Origin: CAVVZJ01 sp963752755
GTDB taxonomy: Bacteria; Planctomycetota; Planctomycetia; Isosphaerales; Isosphaeraceae
DNA: 64,000 nucleotides
Assembly (NCBI GenBank): GCA_963752755.1
Contig: CAVVZJ010000017.1
Span: 1 to 64,000, forward strand
Direction of reading: 5' to 3'
Shown: piece after piece, positions 41,761-49,534 of the stretch
How the letters are laid out: every line of letters starts with the position of its first letter
How positions within the stretch are numbered: the first letter of the stretch is position 1
Program-made: the position numbers and the translations under genes
The notes under the pieces: model-generated
Told to the model about the DNA's origin: nothing
Seen by the model: the letters and a program-made list of their open reading frames with translations, nothing else
Databases searched by the model: none

Positions 41761-42459
41761 TCACCGCCCCTGCTGATACGCCGCCTTCTCGAGGGCGTCG
41801 TAGAGCGAGAGCAGGAACCTGTGGAACCCGTCCGCCACGGTCGGGGCGGTGTGGGCCTGCAAGTACGTCAAGGCCGGGCGGCCGAACTCGACGAGCTGGG
41901 TGCGGGCGTCCGTCACGAGCCCGACCGAGGCGTAGCCCTGGTCCTTCACCTCCCTGCGGACGGACTCCGCGGTGTCGCCCGCCCGCTTCCGCCCCATCGC
42001 GAGGTCACCCTCGGACGGCGTGGCCTGCGGCCAGACCAGCCGACCCATTGCGTCGAAGAAACTCGTCAGCGGAGGGGGCTGGGGGCGCGATGACCTTGGA
42101 GCCCCCCCGGACGCCCGAGGCACCGCCGCACCCATAGCCAGCGAGGACAACGAGGCCGCCCGCGACTCGATCGACCGGCGGCTGGAGACGTTGTAACGCG
42201 GCAGGAAGCTGTCGTCCCGGACGTGGTGGTAGTAGGCGTTGGAGTTGTCCCAGGAAGCGGCTCCGCTCGCACGCTGCGCATATGCGGCATTCCCGGCGGC
42301 CAGGGAACGCTGGTTGAGGTAGTTCACCGTCTCGTAGCTCGTCGGCCCGCCGCCGATGGCGTACGGCCCGCCCAGCCCCCAGCCCCACTGGGCCTCGGCG
42401 CGGCCGCCCGCCAGGCACGAGACGAGCCCCGCGGCCAGCACGATCACAAGCCGGGGCAT
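41761..42459 (-). CDS. secreted protein of unknown function
   Basis: 232 residues from ATG 42459, which opens a clear signal peptide (RLVIVLAAGLVSCLAGGRAE, then AQ). The mature part starts WGWGLGGPYAIGGGPTSYET and has VNYLNQRSLAAGNAAYAQRA. The C-terminal half is helical (FFDAMGRLVWPQATPSEGDL; GFHRFLLSLYDALEKAAYQQ). I do not recognise the family, though similar Gly/Tyr-rich secreted proteins recur in planctomycetes. It converges with the TlpA-like pseudogene. Confidence 0.65.
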   Translation of the reverse strand: MPRLVIVLAAGLVSCLAGGRAEAQWGWGLGGPYAIGGGPTSYETVNYLNQRSLAAGNAAYAQRASGAASWDNSNAYYHHVRDDSFLPRYNVSSRRSIESRAASLSSLAMGAAVPRASGGAPRSSRPQPPPLTSFFDAMGRLVWPQATPSEGDLAMGRKRAGDTAESVRREVKDQGYASVGLVTDARTQLVEFGRPALTYLQAHTAPTVADGFHRFLLSLYDALEKAAYQQGR

Positions 42460-43162
42460 GCCCCGGCGTCCCCCCCCCGTCGTCTGCGACTCATCGCCCA
42501 CCCTCCCGCCGCTGGAGCGCAACCGAGATGATCGTCCGTCCTTCCGGTCGTATCCGGACTCGCTCCACTGCTAAATTATTCAAAGATGTTCATTCGTTTG
42601 TAGCGTGCAACGGTTCTCAACGTCGCCCATTGAACCCGCCCGGCAGACCCCGGTCCAGGCAATTCCCGACCGGAGTCGTGTTTTCCGCGTGGGGATGTCA
42701 AGCCGTGCCCACTACCTGGGACGATCGGACGGCAGGGCAGGCGGTGGCCGGCTCGACACGCCGGCGGATTCGGTCGTCCCAGACGCGGTTGTTAAATTCG
42801 CCCGCCGGGATCGTGGCGCACGGACACCCCTTCCGAACGTGTTGACGGGCAGAACGGAGACCCTCGGGGCTGAGAGCGACCGCCGGACGGGTGGGCACGG
42901 CGGCTTTCGGCCTGAGCGCGCGTACGCACGACTTGCTCTCGCGACTCGGGCTCCTCCGGGCAGCGCTCGTGGACCCGGAGGGCGCCGCATTGCGACTGGA
43001 GACGGCGCTCGCATCCGGCCCCGCCGCCGAGCCCCGTGGGCCGCTCGCCCTGGCCGAGCTATGGTATCGCGGCGCCTTGAGGAGGATGAATTCAAGTCGA
43101 CCGAAGGCCGATCCGATTCTGTTGGTTGAGTTCGCAGCGAGATCCCTTTCGCCGGGGCCCCG
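42460..43162. other. intergenic region left of the integrative element
   Basis: About 700 bases without a convincing gene. It probably contains the left boundary of the integrative element; I looked for a copy of the tRNA-Ser 3' end here and did not find one. Confidence 0.4.
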
Positions 43163-44098
43163 ATGGCAGAGCCCGACGATTCCTTACGTGGTCCGGGACG
43201 GTCGTCCCTCGCGGAACCGCATCGCAATGCGTTCCGGCCGCCGGAGTACACCGACCCGGAGGATGGCGAGCCGGATCAACTCGGCGTGGAGGACCGGACC
43301 TACCAGGCCGAGCCCGCCGGAGCCGAATTCTGGTTCGAGACCCTGGACGGTCAATACGAGTCCTTCGACGGGAGCAAGGCGACCTTCACGGGGGGGCGAT
43401 ATCGGTCCGATGCCGCCAAGGTGTTGGCCGAGTTCCACGATGGGTCCCGCGTTCGGCACGTCCTGATCGTGGTGGATCTTCCGGGAGGGGAGACTTCGGG
43501 GGATTCCGTCCCGGAGGCCATCGAGGTGACGCCGGAACTGGCCCTGGTCTTCCACAGCCGCAACCGCGATGGCAACGAACGCCGACGGCCTCCGCGGCAA
43601 GCGACGCCCATCAGCTTGCCCGCCAATCCGTTCCTCGACCCCCGCATCCAAGCGTTCTACCGCACCTGGGAGGAGATCAAGGCATCGGCCGGTACGGCGC
43701 CGACCCGGCCGACCCCGGTCGTCGAACCGGCCCCACGAGCCGAGGCCCCCTCCCTCAGCGATCCGCCCAGGTCCAAGGAACCCAAGCGGAGCACACGGCG
43801 GGGCGAGGGCAAGGAGAAACTGGTCGCGGCCCTGACGAAACATCACGAGTACGCCGACGGCGGCTGCCTGAACCCGGAACCCGTCGAGTGCAACGAGCTG
43901 GCGAGGGCGGCCGGGGTCTCGAATTCGACGGCCTCGACGTTCTTCAACGACAAGTTTCAGGGGCATACGGAATATCGGGGCCTCTGCCGGGATTCCGGCC
44001 GACTGATGAACGCACTCAAGCTCTTGAATGGGGAGTTCTCGCCCCATCTGCTGTATGGTCGTCGCCCGCCCGGTGAAGACGAACGCGAAGACGAGTAG
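43163..44098 (+). CDS. unknown protein of the integrative element
   Basis: 311 residues, intact, hydrophilic, with no signal or membrane segment. The N-terminal half has FWFETLDGQYESFDGSKATF and AEFHDGSRVRHVLIVVDLPG. A Pro-rich linker (PTRPTPVVEPAPRAEAPS) follows. The C-terminal domain (KLVAALTKHHEYADGGCLNP, ELARAAGVSNSTASTFFNDK) looks like a winged or simple HTH found in phage-like replication or regulatory proteins. Not recognised further. It is the first gene of the element and may recognise DNA. Confidence 0.6.
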   Translation: MAEPDDSLRGPGRSSLAEPHRNAFRPPEYTDPEDGEPDQLGVEDRTYQAEPAGAEFWFETLDGQYESFDGSKATFTGGRYRSDAAKVLAEFHDGSRVRHVLIVVDLPGGETSGDSVPEAIEVTPELALVFHSRNRDGNERRRPPRQATPISLPANPFLDPRIQAFYRTWEEIKASAGTAPTRPTPVVEPAPRAEAPSLSDPPRSKEPKRSTRRGEGKEKLVAALTKHHEYADGGCLNPEPVECNELARAAGVSNSTASTFFNDKFQGHTEYRGLCRDSGRLMNALKLLNGEFSPHLLYGRRPPGEDEREDE

Positions 44099-44119
44099 CT
44101 CGGCGTTCGGTGTTCGATC

Positions 44120-44140
44120 GTTCGGCACCGGCTGCCGAAC
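44120..44140. promoter_or_regulatory. perfect inverted repeat before the HTH genes
   Basis: GTTCGGCA and TGCCGAAC are separated by CCGGC, an exact 8-bp palindromic pair. Several further GTTCGG/CCGAAC copies lie in the same 180-base gap (44104-44110, 44207-44230). It could be an operator array for the element's HTH proteins, or a terminator for the gene before it. Confidence 0.5.
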
Positions 44141-44281
44141 ACCGGCAAGAATTTCGGTCTCCCGCGAAGCCTGGATTCTCCGAGCGATACCACGCGACGA
44201 ACCGACTGTTCGGCATCGTGCCGCCGAACGCCACGCCCACGGGTATGCGAGCCGCGCGTCGCGGCGAGCGACTCGTTCGGA

Positions 44282-44512
44282 GTGGCGAACGTGATCCCGG
44301 CAACCCTCTCCTCCCCCCTGGCCCTGCGGCCCCGCGAAGCGGCGAAGGCCCTGGGCATCTCGCCCCGCCTCCTGTGGCAACTGACCAAAAACGGGCAGAT
44401 CCCCTGCGTCCGCGTCGGCGACGGCAAGCGGCAGACCGTGCTGTACCCGCTGGCCGTCCTGCAAGCCTGGCTGGCCCGGCAGGCGGAGACGCCGAAAGGG
44501 GGGCGATCATGA
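44282..44512 (+). CDS. helix-turn-helix (excisionase/MerR-like) protein
   Basis: 76 residues. The core ALRPREAAKALGISPRLLWQ, LTKNGQIPCVRVG is the classic HTH_17/excisionase signature, followed by TVLYPLAVLQAWLARQ. Such proteins direct recombination or repress early genes in integrative elements. Its stop overlaps the next start (ATGA), so it is the first of three coupled small genes. Confidence 0.8.
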   Translation: MANVIPATLSSPLALRPREAAKALGISPRLLWQLTKNGQIPCVRVGDGKRQTVLYPLAVLQAWLARQAETPKGGRS

Positions 44513-44745
44513 CCCCCGTGGAAACCCTCCTGGCCGGTTCGACCGCCCTGACTCCGGCCGCCGACCTGGAGCCGTCGCTGCGGACCTCCGACCTGGAGAA
44601 GGTCCTGTCCTGTTCGCGCCGCCAGGTGCAGCGGATGCGTTCCGGCGGTCGGTTGCCCGCGCCCGACCTGCACGTCGGCCGTCGCTCGCCCCGGTGGAGT
44701 GCCGAGACGGTCCGCTGCGGGATCGGGAAGGGAGGCCGCCGATGA
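44509..44745 (+). CDS. second small HTH-type protein
   Basis: 78 residues, starting at ATG 44509 within the stop of the previous gene. PSLRTSDLEKVLSCSRRQVQ, RMRSGGRLPAPDLHVG looks like a degenerate excisionase HTH (specificity helix SRRQVQRM; wing LHVGRRSPRWS). It may form a pair with the preceding HTH protein. Its stop overlaps the next ATG. Confidence 0.68.
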   Translation: MTPVETLLAGSTALTPAADLEPSLRTSDLEKVLSCSRRQVQRMRSGGRLPAPDLHVGRRSPRWSAETVRCGIGKGGRR

Positions 44746-44906
44746 TCCTCCCTTACGATTCCTGGACGCTGGCCCGCCTGCTGGCGGGCCTTGACCCCGA
44801 CGGCCGGCCGTGGGCCCTCTCCGACCCCTTCCGGGAGCTGGCCGACCGCCTGACCGCCCCGCTCCGCCGCGCGCAAAACGAACCCGACGGGCGCGCCCTC
44901 CCGTGA
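44742..44906 (+). CDS. third small coupled protein of the element
   Basis: 54 residues from ATG 44742 (ATGA overlap with the gene before; GGAGG eight bases upstream). It contains DSWTLARLLAGLDPDGRPWA and DPFRELADRLTAPLRRA. No family is recognised. The C terminus runs into the first of the GAAACGAACCC repeats. Confidence 0.55.
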   Translation: MILPYDSWTLARLLAGLDPDGRPWALSDPFRELADRLTAPLRRAQNEPDGRALP

Positions 44907-45105
44907 CAAAACGAACCCGAGCCGCCGTCCCGCCCCGCGACGAAACGAACCCGACGGTAAGCTGGGCAAGCTTGCCCCGGTCCAGGCCGCCCTGCGAAAC
45001 GAACCCGGCGGCAAGCTGGGTCGATGGCGTCGATTCGACGACCTCATCCTCCCTCCCCGACGTCGGCTGTCCCGGTTCCCCGTCGCGACGAAACGAACCC
45101 GGCGT
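44874..45105. repeat. five interspersed copies of an AAACGAACCCG repeat
   Basis: Copies of (G)AAACGAACCCG(A/G)CG occur near 44876, 44909, 44942, 44996 and 45089, spaced by variable GC-rich sequence with a second shared motif, GGCAAGCTGGG. The reverse complement of the same core is in the 37-bp direct repeat at 52597-52705. It is a dispersed spacer repeat of unknown role. Confidence 0.7.
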
Positions 45106-45428
45106 CCGGGTGCCCGCGACCCAGTCGCTCGGCCTCCACGGCCGGCATCACCTCGGCGACCATCTCGACCAGGTGCCGCCGGTCCTTGCGGCCCGTCTGG
45201 CAGCGGCGTGGTGCGACTTCCTGGAGGAGCACGCTCGCCGCGCGCTTCCGCGACGACTCCGGCCTGACGCGCTACCGCATCGCCAGGGAGACGGGCCTCA
45301 GCCAGAGCACCCTGGCGCAGTTCTCCAACGGGCACCGCGGCCTCTCGATGACGGCCCTGGACGCCCTGGGCGAGTTCCTGCAACGGACGATCACCTCGGG
45401 CCGCAAGCCCGACAAAAAGGCGGAGTGA
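45024..45428 (+). CDS. XRE-type helix-turn-helix protein, start uncertain
   Basis: The C-terminal 65 residues are convincing: RFRDDSGLTRYRIARETGLS, QSTLAQFSNGHRGLSMTALD, ALGEFLQ, an XRE/Cro-type HTH. The N-terminal part of the open frame passes through the spacer repeats (RRDETNPASG) and is unlikely to be coding. A TTG near 45186 or a frameshift nearby may mark the true start. It is 3 bases from the integrase gene and probably regulates it. Confidence 0.6.
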   Translation: MASIRRPHPPSPTSAVPVPRRDETNPASGCPRPSRSASTAGITSATISTRCRRSLRPVWQRRGATSWRSTLAARFRDDSGLTRYRIARETGLSQSTLAQFSNGHRGLSMTALDALGEFLQRTITSGRKPDKKAE

Positions 45429-45431
45429 ACG

Positions 45432-46708
45432 ATGGCGAGCATCGCGAACGATCCGAACGGCCGGCGCCGCATCCTGTTCGTGGCCCCCGACGGCAGCCGG
45501 AAGGCGATCCGTCTGGGCAAGTGCGACCGCAAGTCCGCCGAGGCGATCACCCGGCATGTCGAGGCCCTGCTGGCCGCGACGATCGGCGGCCAGCCCGTCC
45601 CGCGGGATACGGCTGTCTGGCTGACTGGGATCGGACCGACACTCCGCGACAAGCTGGCGGCCGTCGGGCTCGTCGAAGCCCCGAGCCGGGTGGCGCTGGG
45701 CGAGTTCCTGCGGTCCTACATCCTGAGCCGGCCCGACGTGAAGCCGGCGACGCGGGAGGTTTGGCAGCAGCCCTGCCGCAACCTGACCGCATTCTTCGGC
45801 GCGGACAAGCCCCTGCGGAGCATCACGCCGGGCGACTGCGACCAGTTCAAGGCCTGGCTACTGACGCAGGGCCTGGCGCCGGCGACCGTGGCCAAGCGGC
45901 TGTCGTTCGCCCGGACGTTCCTGCACGTCGCCCGCAAGCACAGGCTGATCGACGAGAACCCGTTCGCGGAGGTGAAGATCCCCACGGCCAACGTCAGCGC
46001 CCGGCAACGCTTCATCGACCGGAGCACGGTACGGCGGCTGCTGGATAAAGCGAGCCCGACCTGGCGGACGATTATCGCCCTGGCCCGGTTCGGCGGCCTG
46101 CGCTGCCCATCGGAGGTGCTCTCGCTGGAGTGGCGGCACGTCGATTGGGAGCGCAATCGGATCACGGTCCCGAGCCCGAAGACCGACCGCTACGACGGCA
46201 AGGGGAGCCGGACGATCCCCCTGTTCCCCGAGCTGCGGCCGTTCTTGGAGGAGGCCTTCGAGCTGGCCGTGCCCGGCCAGACGCACGTCGTCGGGGGCGA
46301 TCACCTGACGAAGGCGCAGGGGCCGAACGGCTGACGGAATTGCAACCTGCGGACGACCTTCGACAAGCTGGTGCGGCGGGCCGGCCTGGAGCCCTGGCCC
46401 CGGCTGTTCCACAACCTGCGGTCCAGCCGGGAGACTGAGTTACTCGAGTCGTTCCCAGTCCACGTCGTCGCCCAGTGGATGGGGCACGACGCCAAGGTGA
46501 GTCTGAAGCACTACGCCCAGACGACCGAGGACCACTTCGACCGGGCGGCGGGCGGCGCGAAAAGCGGCGCACCGGCGGCGCAGAATCCGGCACAGCAGAT
46601 AGCGGCGGGGAATCGCAGGGACTGGAACGAATCGCCCCAAAGCGAAGCCGGAGAGGCGCTTACCGCTTCCCCGTGCGACTCGCCGCGACATCCTACACAG
46701 ACGTTTAG
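45432..46708 (+). pseudogene. tyrosine-type site-specific integrase with in-frame TGA
   Basis: Phage-type integrase. N-terminal arm (NDPNGRRRILFVAPDGSRKA), core-binding SAM-like domain (LGEFLRSYILSRPDVKPATR), catalytic domain with ALARFGGLRCPSEVLSLEWR (first Arg), HNLRSSRETELLESFPVHVV (His-x-x-Arg), AQWMGHDAKVSLKHYAQTT (His and nucleophile Tyr). A TGA at 46332-46334 interrupts it (GPNG, stop, RNCNLRTTF), where TGG would restore it, so the change is a substitution and not an indel. After the Tyr the frame stays open through the tRNA region, so the true stop is unclear. Position beside tRNA-Ser suggests integration there. Confidence 0.83.
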
Positions 46709-46796
46709 CGGAGGAGGTGGGATTCGAACCCACGGTACCGGAATCCGGTACACCGGTTTTCGAGACCGGCCCTTTCAACCACTCAGGCACCCCTCC
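46709..46796 (-). tRNA. tRNA-Ser (anticodon CGA)
   Basis: Read on the minus strand: acceptor GGAGGGG pairs with CTCCTCC (46710-46716), discriminator G. The D arm is CCTGAGTGG type; the anticodon stem CCGGT/ACCGG encloses a loop with CGA; a long variable arm (GTACCGG/CCGGTAC) marks class II Ser; the T arm is GTGGG-TTCGAAT-CCCAC. No CCA is encoded. The 5' end overlaps the last 22 bases of tadA on the same strand. Confidence 0.95.
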
Positions 46797-47347
46797 GTGT
46801 GGGTGGGAGAATCTGCAGACGAGAAGGCCCTTGGGGGACGGCGGGTTTGGAAGAAGCGGGTCAGTAGGACGCCGCAGTCGTGAGAGAGGACGCCGGGGGT
46901 CGTGGGGGTCCGATGGTTGAGGCGGGGGTCGGAGGTGAGCCGGTAGAGGCTCGAACAGGCTCCTGCCTTGGGATCGGAGGCCCCGTAAACCAAACGGGCG
47001 ATCCGGGCCTGAACGATGGCGCCAGCGCACATCGGACAGGGTTCCAGGGTAACGTAAAGTGTGCAGCGGTCGAGTCTCCAGGTCCCCAGGGCTCGGCCGG
47101 CGAGGGTCAGGGCCAGACGCTCGGCGTGGGCGGTGGGGTCGTGGAGGGTCTCCCGGAGATTGTAGGCTCGGGAGACAACCCGGCCGTCGGAGACGACCAG
47201 GGCGCCGACCGGAACCTCACCCAGAGTGATCGCCTCGGTGGCCAGAGATAGGGCCTGGCGCATGAAGGCGAGGTCGTCGGGGGGAGAGCCATCGCGGTCC
47301 GGCGCCGGGGTGAGGTCCGGCGGCGGGGTGGAGTTATCTTCGTGCAT
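46775..47347 (-). CDS. tadA: tRNA-specific adenosine deaminase TadA
   Basis: It deaminates the wobble A of tRNA-Arg(ACG) to inosine. Start ATG 47347 (MHEDNSTPPP); residues upstream belong to an antisense-like open frame. LAFMRQALSLATEAITLGEV, PVGALVVSDGRVVSRAYNLR, PTAHAERLAL (zinc His and catalytic Glu) and LYVTLEPCPMCAGAIVQARI (zinc Cys pair) are diagnostic. The C terminus GVLLTRFFQTRR is normal. The last codons overlap the tRNA-Ser 5' end, so one transcript probably yields both. Confidence 0.93.
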   Translation of the reverse strand: MHEDNSTPPPDLTPAPDRDGSPPDDLAFMRQALSLATEAITLGEVPVGALVVSDGRVVSRAYNLRETLHDPTAHAERLALTLAGRALGTWRLDRCTLYVTLEPCPMCAGAIVQARIARLVYGASDPKAGACSSLYRLTSDPRLNHRTPTTPGVLSHDCGVLLTRFFQTRRPPRAFSSADSPTHTEGCLSG

Positions 47348-47360
47348 GGGGGGCTCGATG

Positions 47361-48035
47361 TCAAGACGGTCGGGTCGGACGTCGAGGACGCGATGCGGGA
47401 GCGGCCGGGGGCCGGGGGGTGTGGGGCCCGGAGCGGCGGAGACGCGGGGTGACGAGCCAGTAAGCGAGGAAGCCCAGCAGGGCACAGCCGAGCAGCGGGA
47501 GGGCCGGGCTGCCGGTGGAGAGAGCGAGGGCCAGGGCAAAGCTGAGGGTCGCGACCAGGCCGAGGACGAAGTGGCGGAGGCGGCGGAGCAGGGCCGGTCG
47601 GCGTGAGGGAGGCAGCAGGACGGGCCAGAGGGACAGGCCGGTCAGGGAGAGGGCCGTGGCACCGGCGAGAAGCAGGGCGGGGGTGCCGGGGACGAGGACG
47701 CGGGGCGGCGTCGGAATTGGCCGGAGCCAGCGCCAGAGGCCGAGCAGGGCGAAAACCAGGGCCCAGAGCTGGAGCGTCGCGATGAGGCCGAGGAGCGCCA
47801 GCCGTCGGCCCGCCGGGCCGTGGAGGCCACCCGTACGGCGCCAGGAGAGAGCGAGGCGGCGGAGACGACGGCGAAGCGGTGGGCGGCGGACGCGGAGTGG
47901 CCAGGTGGGACCGTCCAGCAGAGTGCAGCCGGTCGCGGCCAGGCAGGTGGAGCACCAGCCGAAGACCAAGTGGTCCGAGGGGTCAAGGGCGAGCGTCGGG
48001 GGGTGGACGATGCGGTCGCAACGGGCGCAGCGCAT
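47361..48035 (-). CDS. membrane protein with N-terminal zinc-ribbon-like Cys pairs
   Basis: 224 residues. MRCARCDRIVHPP has one CxxC and VFGWCSTCLAATG a second, together a possible zinc ribbon. Four hydrophobic helices follow (LALLGLIATLQLWALVFALL; ALLLAGATALSLTGLSLWPV; FVLGLVATLSFALALALS; ALPLLGCALLGFLAYWLV) and a basic Pro-rich tail. No family recognised. It lies 13 bases upstream of tadA in the same direction. Confidence 0.6.
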   Translation of the reverse strand: MRCARCDRIVHPPTLALDPSDHLVFGWCSTCLAATGCTLLDGPTWPLRVRRPPLRRRLRRLALSWRRTGGLHGPAGRRLALLGLIATLQLWALVFALLGLWRWLRPIPTPPRVLVPGTPALLLAGATALSLTGLSLWPVLLPPSRRPALLRRLRHFVLGLVATLSFALALALSTGSPALPLLGCALLGFLAYWLVTPRLRRSGPHTPRPPAAPASRPRRPTRPS

Positions 48036-48133
48036 CGGGGGAACCTTTCAAGTCGAATGGAGAAATGACAAAGTTCCGACGACAGAGGACCGGGGCCAAT
48101 AGAGTCGACGAGGGGGGCCGACGGCAGAGCGGG

Positions 48134-49534
48134 TCAGCGCAGGGCGTGTTCCTCCAGCTTGCGGTAGAGGGACGAGAGGCCGAGGCCGAGGCGGCGGGCG
48201 GCTTCGCGCTTGTCGCCGTCGCAGCGGGCAAGGACGCGCTGGATCTGGCGGCGTTCGGCGTGGGCGAGGGCGGCTCGGAGGTCGTCGCCGGGGTCATCGG
48301 GGCCGGGATCGGATTCGCCGGAGAGATCGGGGGGGAAGTCGGAGGGGGTGAGGATCGGGGCGTCGGCGAGGATCACGGCGCGTTCGAGGGCGTTGTCCAG
48401 CTCGCGGACGTTGCCGCGCCAGGGGGCGGCCGTCAGGCGGCGGATCGCGGCGTTGTCCACGCCATCGACGCGCTTGCCCAGCGAGCGGGCGTGCTTGGCG
48501 AGCAGGTAGGCGACCAGCTCGGGGATGTCCTCGGGGCGGTCGCGGAGGGGTGGGGTGCGGATGTTGACGACGTTGAGGCGGTAGTACAGGTCGGCGCGGA
48601 AGCGGCCGGCGGCGGACTCGGCGGGCAGGTCCTTGTTGGTGGCGGCGACGACGCGGGCCTGCACGGGCACGGGGCGGGTGGCGCCGACGGGGAGAACCTC
48701 CTTGTTCTCGATGGCGCGGAGAAGCTTGGCCTGGGTGGCGGCGGGTAGCTCGCCGATCTCGTCGAGGAAGACGGTGCCGCGGCCGGCGGCGACGAAGAGG
48801 CCGGGCTGGTCGCGGTCGGCGCCGGTGAAGGCACCGCGGACGTGTCCGAAGAGCTGGCTTTCGAGTAGCTCATGGGGGATCGCGGCGCAGTTGATGGCGA
48901 GGAAGGGGGCGTCGGGATCGGGACCCTGGGCGTGGAGGGCGCGGGCGACGAGTTCCTTGCCAGTGCCCGACTCGCCGGAGATCAGGACGTTGGAGCGGGT
49001 CGGACCGACCTTGCGGATCAAGGTTTTCACCTCGCGCATTGGTGGGCTCTCGCCGACGAGCGACTCGGGGTCGTGCTCGGCGTGGAGCTGGCGGCGGAGG
49101 GCCTGGTTCTCGACGGTCAGGCGGCGGATGCGGGCGAGCCGGTCGAGCTTGGCGAGCAACTCGTCGAAGAGTACCGGCTTCATCAGGTAATCCTGGGCGC
49201 CGCGGCGGAAGGCGGCGACGGCATTCTCGACGGTGGCGTAGGCCGTGATCATCACGACCAGCGTCTCGGGGCGGACCTTCAGCATGCGGTCGAGCAGTTC
49301 GAGGCCGTCCATGCCGGGGAGCTGGACGTCGCAGAGGACGACCTCGGGCTCGAAGCGGACGACGCGCTGGAGCGCGGAGCGGCCGTCGCCGGCGATGGCG
49401 ACCTCGAAGCCCTCGCTCTGGAGGAACTCCTGCATGGTGGCGGCGAGGACCTCCTCGTCATCGACAATGAGGATGCGGCCGCGGGTGACTTCGGCCTGGT
49501 CGGGATGGACGGCTTCGGGGGTGGCGCCGATCAT
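48134..49534 (-). CDS. NtrC-family sigma-54-dependent response regulator
   Basis: 466 residues from ATG 49534. Receiver: ILIVDDEEVLAATMQEF, VVLCDVQLPGMDG (phospho-acceptor Asp), DYLMKPVLFDELL. AAA+ domain: ISGESGTGKELVARALH (Walker A), GHVRGAFTGADRD (sigma-54 loop), GTVFLDEIGELPAATQ (Walker B), FRADLYYRLNVVNIRTPPLR. C-terminal Fis-type HTH: RCDGDKREAARRLGLGLSSL. It activates sigma-54 promoters when phosphorylated by the kinase encoded just upstream. Target promoters are not evident. Confidence 0.94.
   Translation of the reverse strand: MIGATPEAVHPDQAEVTRGRILIVDDEEVLAATMQEFLQSEGFEVAIAGDGRSALQRVVRFEPEVVLCDVQLPGMDGLELLDRMLKVRPETLVVMITAYATVENAVAAFRRGAQDYLMKPVLFDELLAKLDRLARIRRLTVENQALRRQLHAEHDPESLVGESPPMREVKTLIRKVGPTRSNVLISGESGTGKELVARALHAQGPDPDAPFLAINCAAIPHELLESQLFGHVRGAFTGADRDQPGLFVAAGRGTVFLDEIGELPAATQAKLLRAIENKEVLPVGATRPVPVQARVVAATNKDLPAESAAGRFRADLYYRLNVVNIRTPPLRDRPEDIPELVAYLLAKHARSLGKRVDGVDNAAIRRLTAAPWRGNVRELDNALERAVILADAPILTPSDFPPDLSGESDPGPDDPGDDLRAALAHAERRQIQRVLARCDGDKREAARRLGLGLSSLYRKLEEHALR

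Larger units (their letters stand above)
43163..46708. mobile_element. remnant integrative element next to tRNA-Ser
   Basis: It holds an unknown cargo gene, three overlapping small genes of HTH/excisionase type, an XRE-type HTH and a tyrosine integrase whose 3' end runs up to the 3' end of tRNA-Ser(CGA). This order is that of an integrative element using the tRNA as attachment site. The integrase is interrupted by TGA and no left attachment copy is visible, so it is likely immobile. Left boundary is a guess. Confidence 0.55.

Noticed and set aside
42891..43466. 191-codon plus-strand frame overlapping the element's first gene
   Set aside because: Different frame from the supported gene at 43163 and Arg/Ser-rich shadow composition.
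44810..46048. 412-codon plus-strand frame
   Set aside because: Out-of-frame shadow crossing the repeat region and the integrase.
46709..46883. Integrase C terminus running through GGGGIRTHGTGIRYTG and beyond
   Set aside because: This is translation of the antisense strand of tRNA-Ser, a common annotation artefact; the integrase should end before it.
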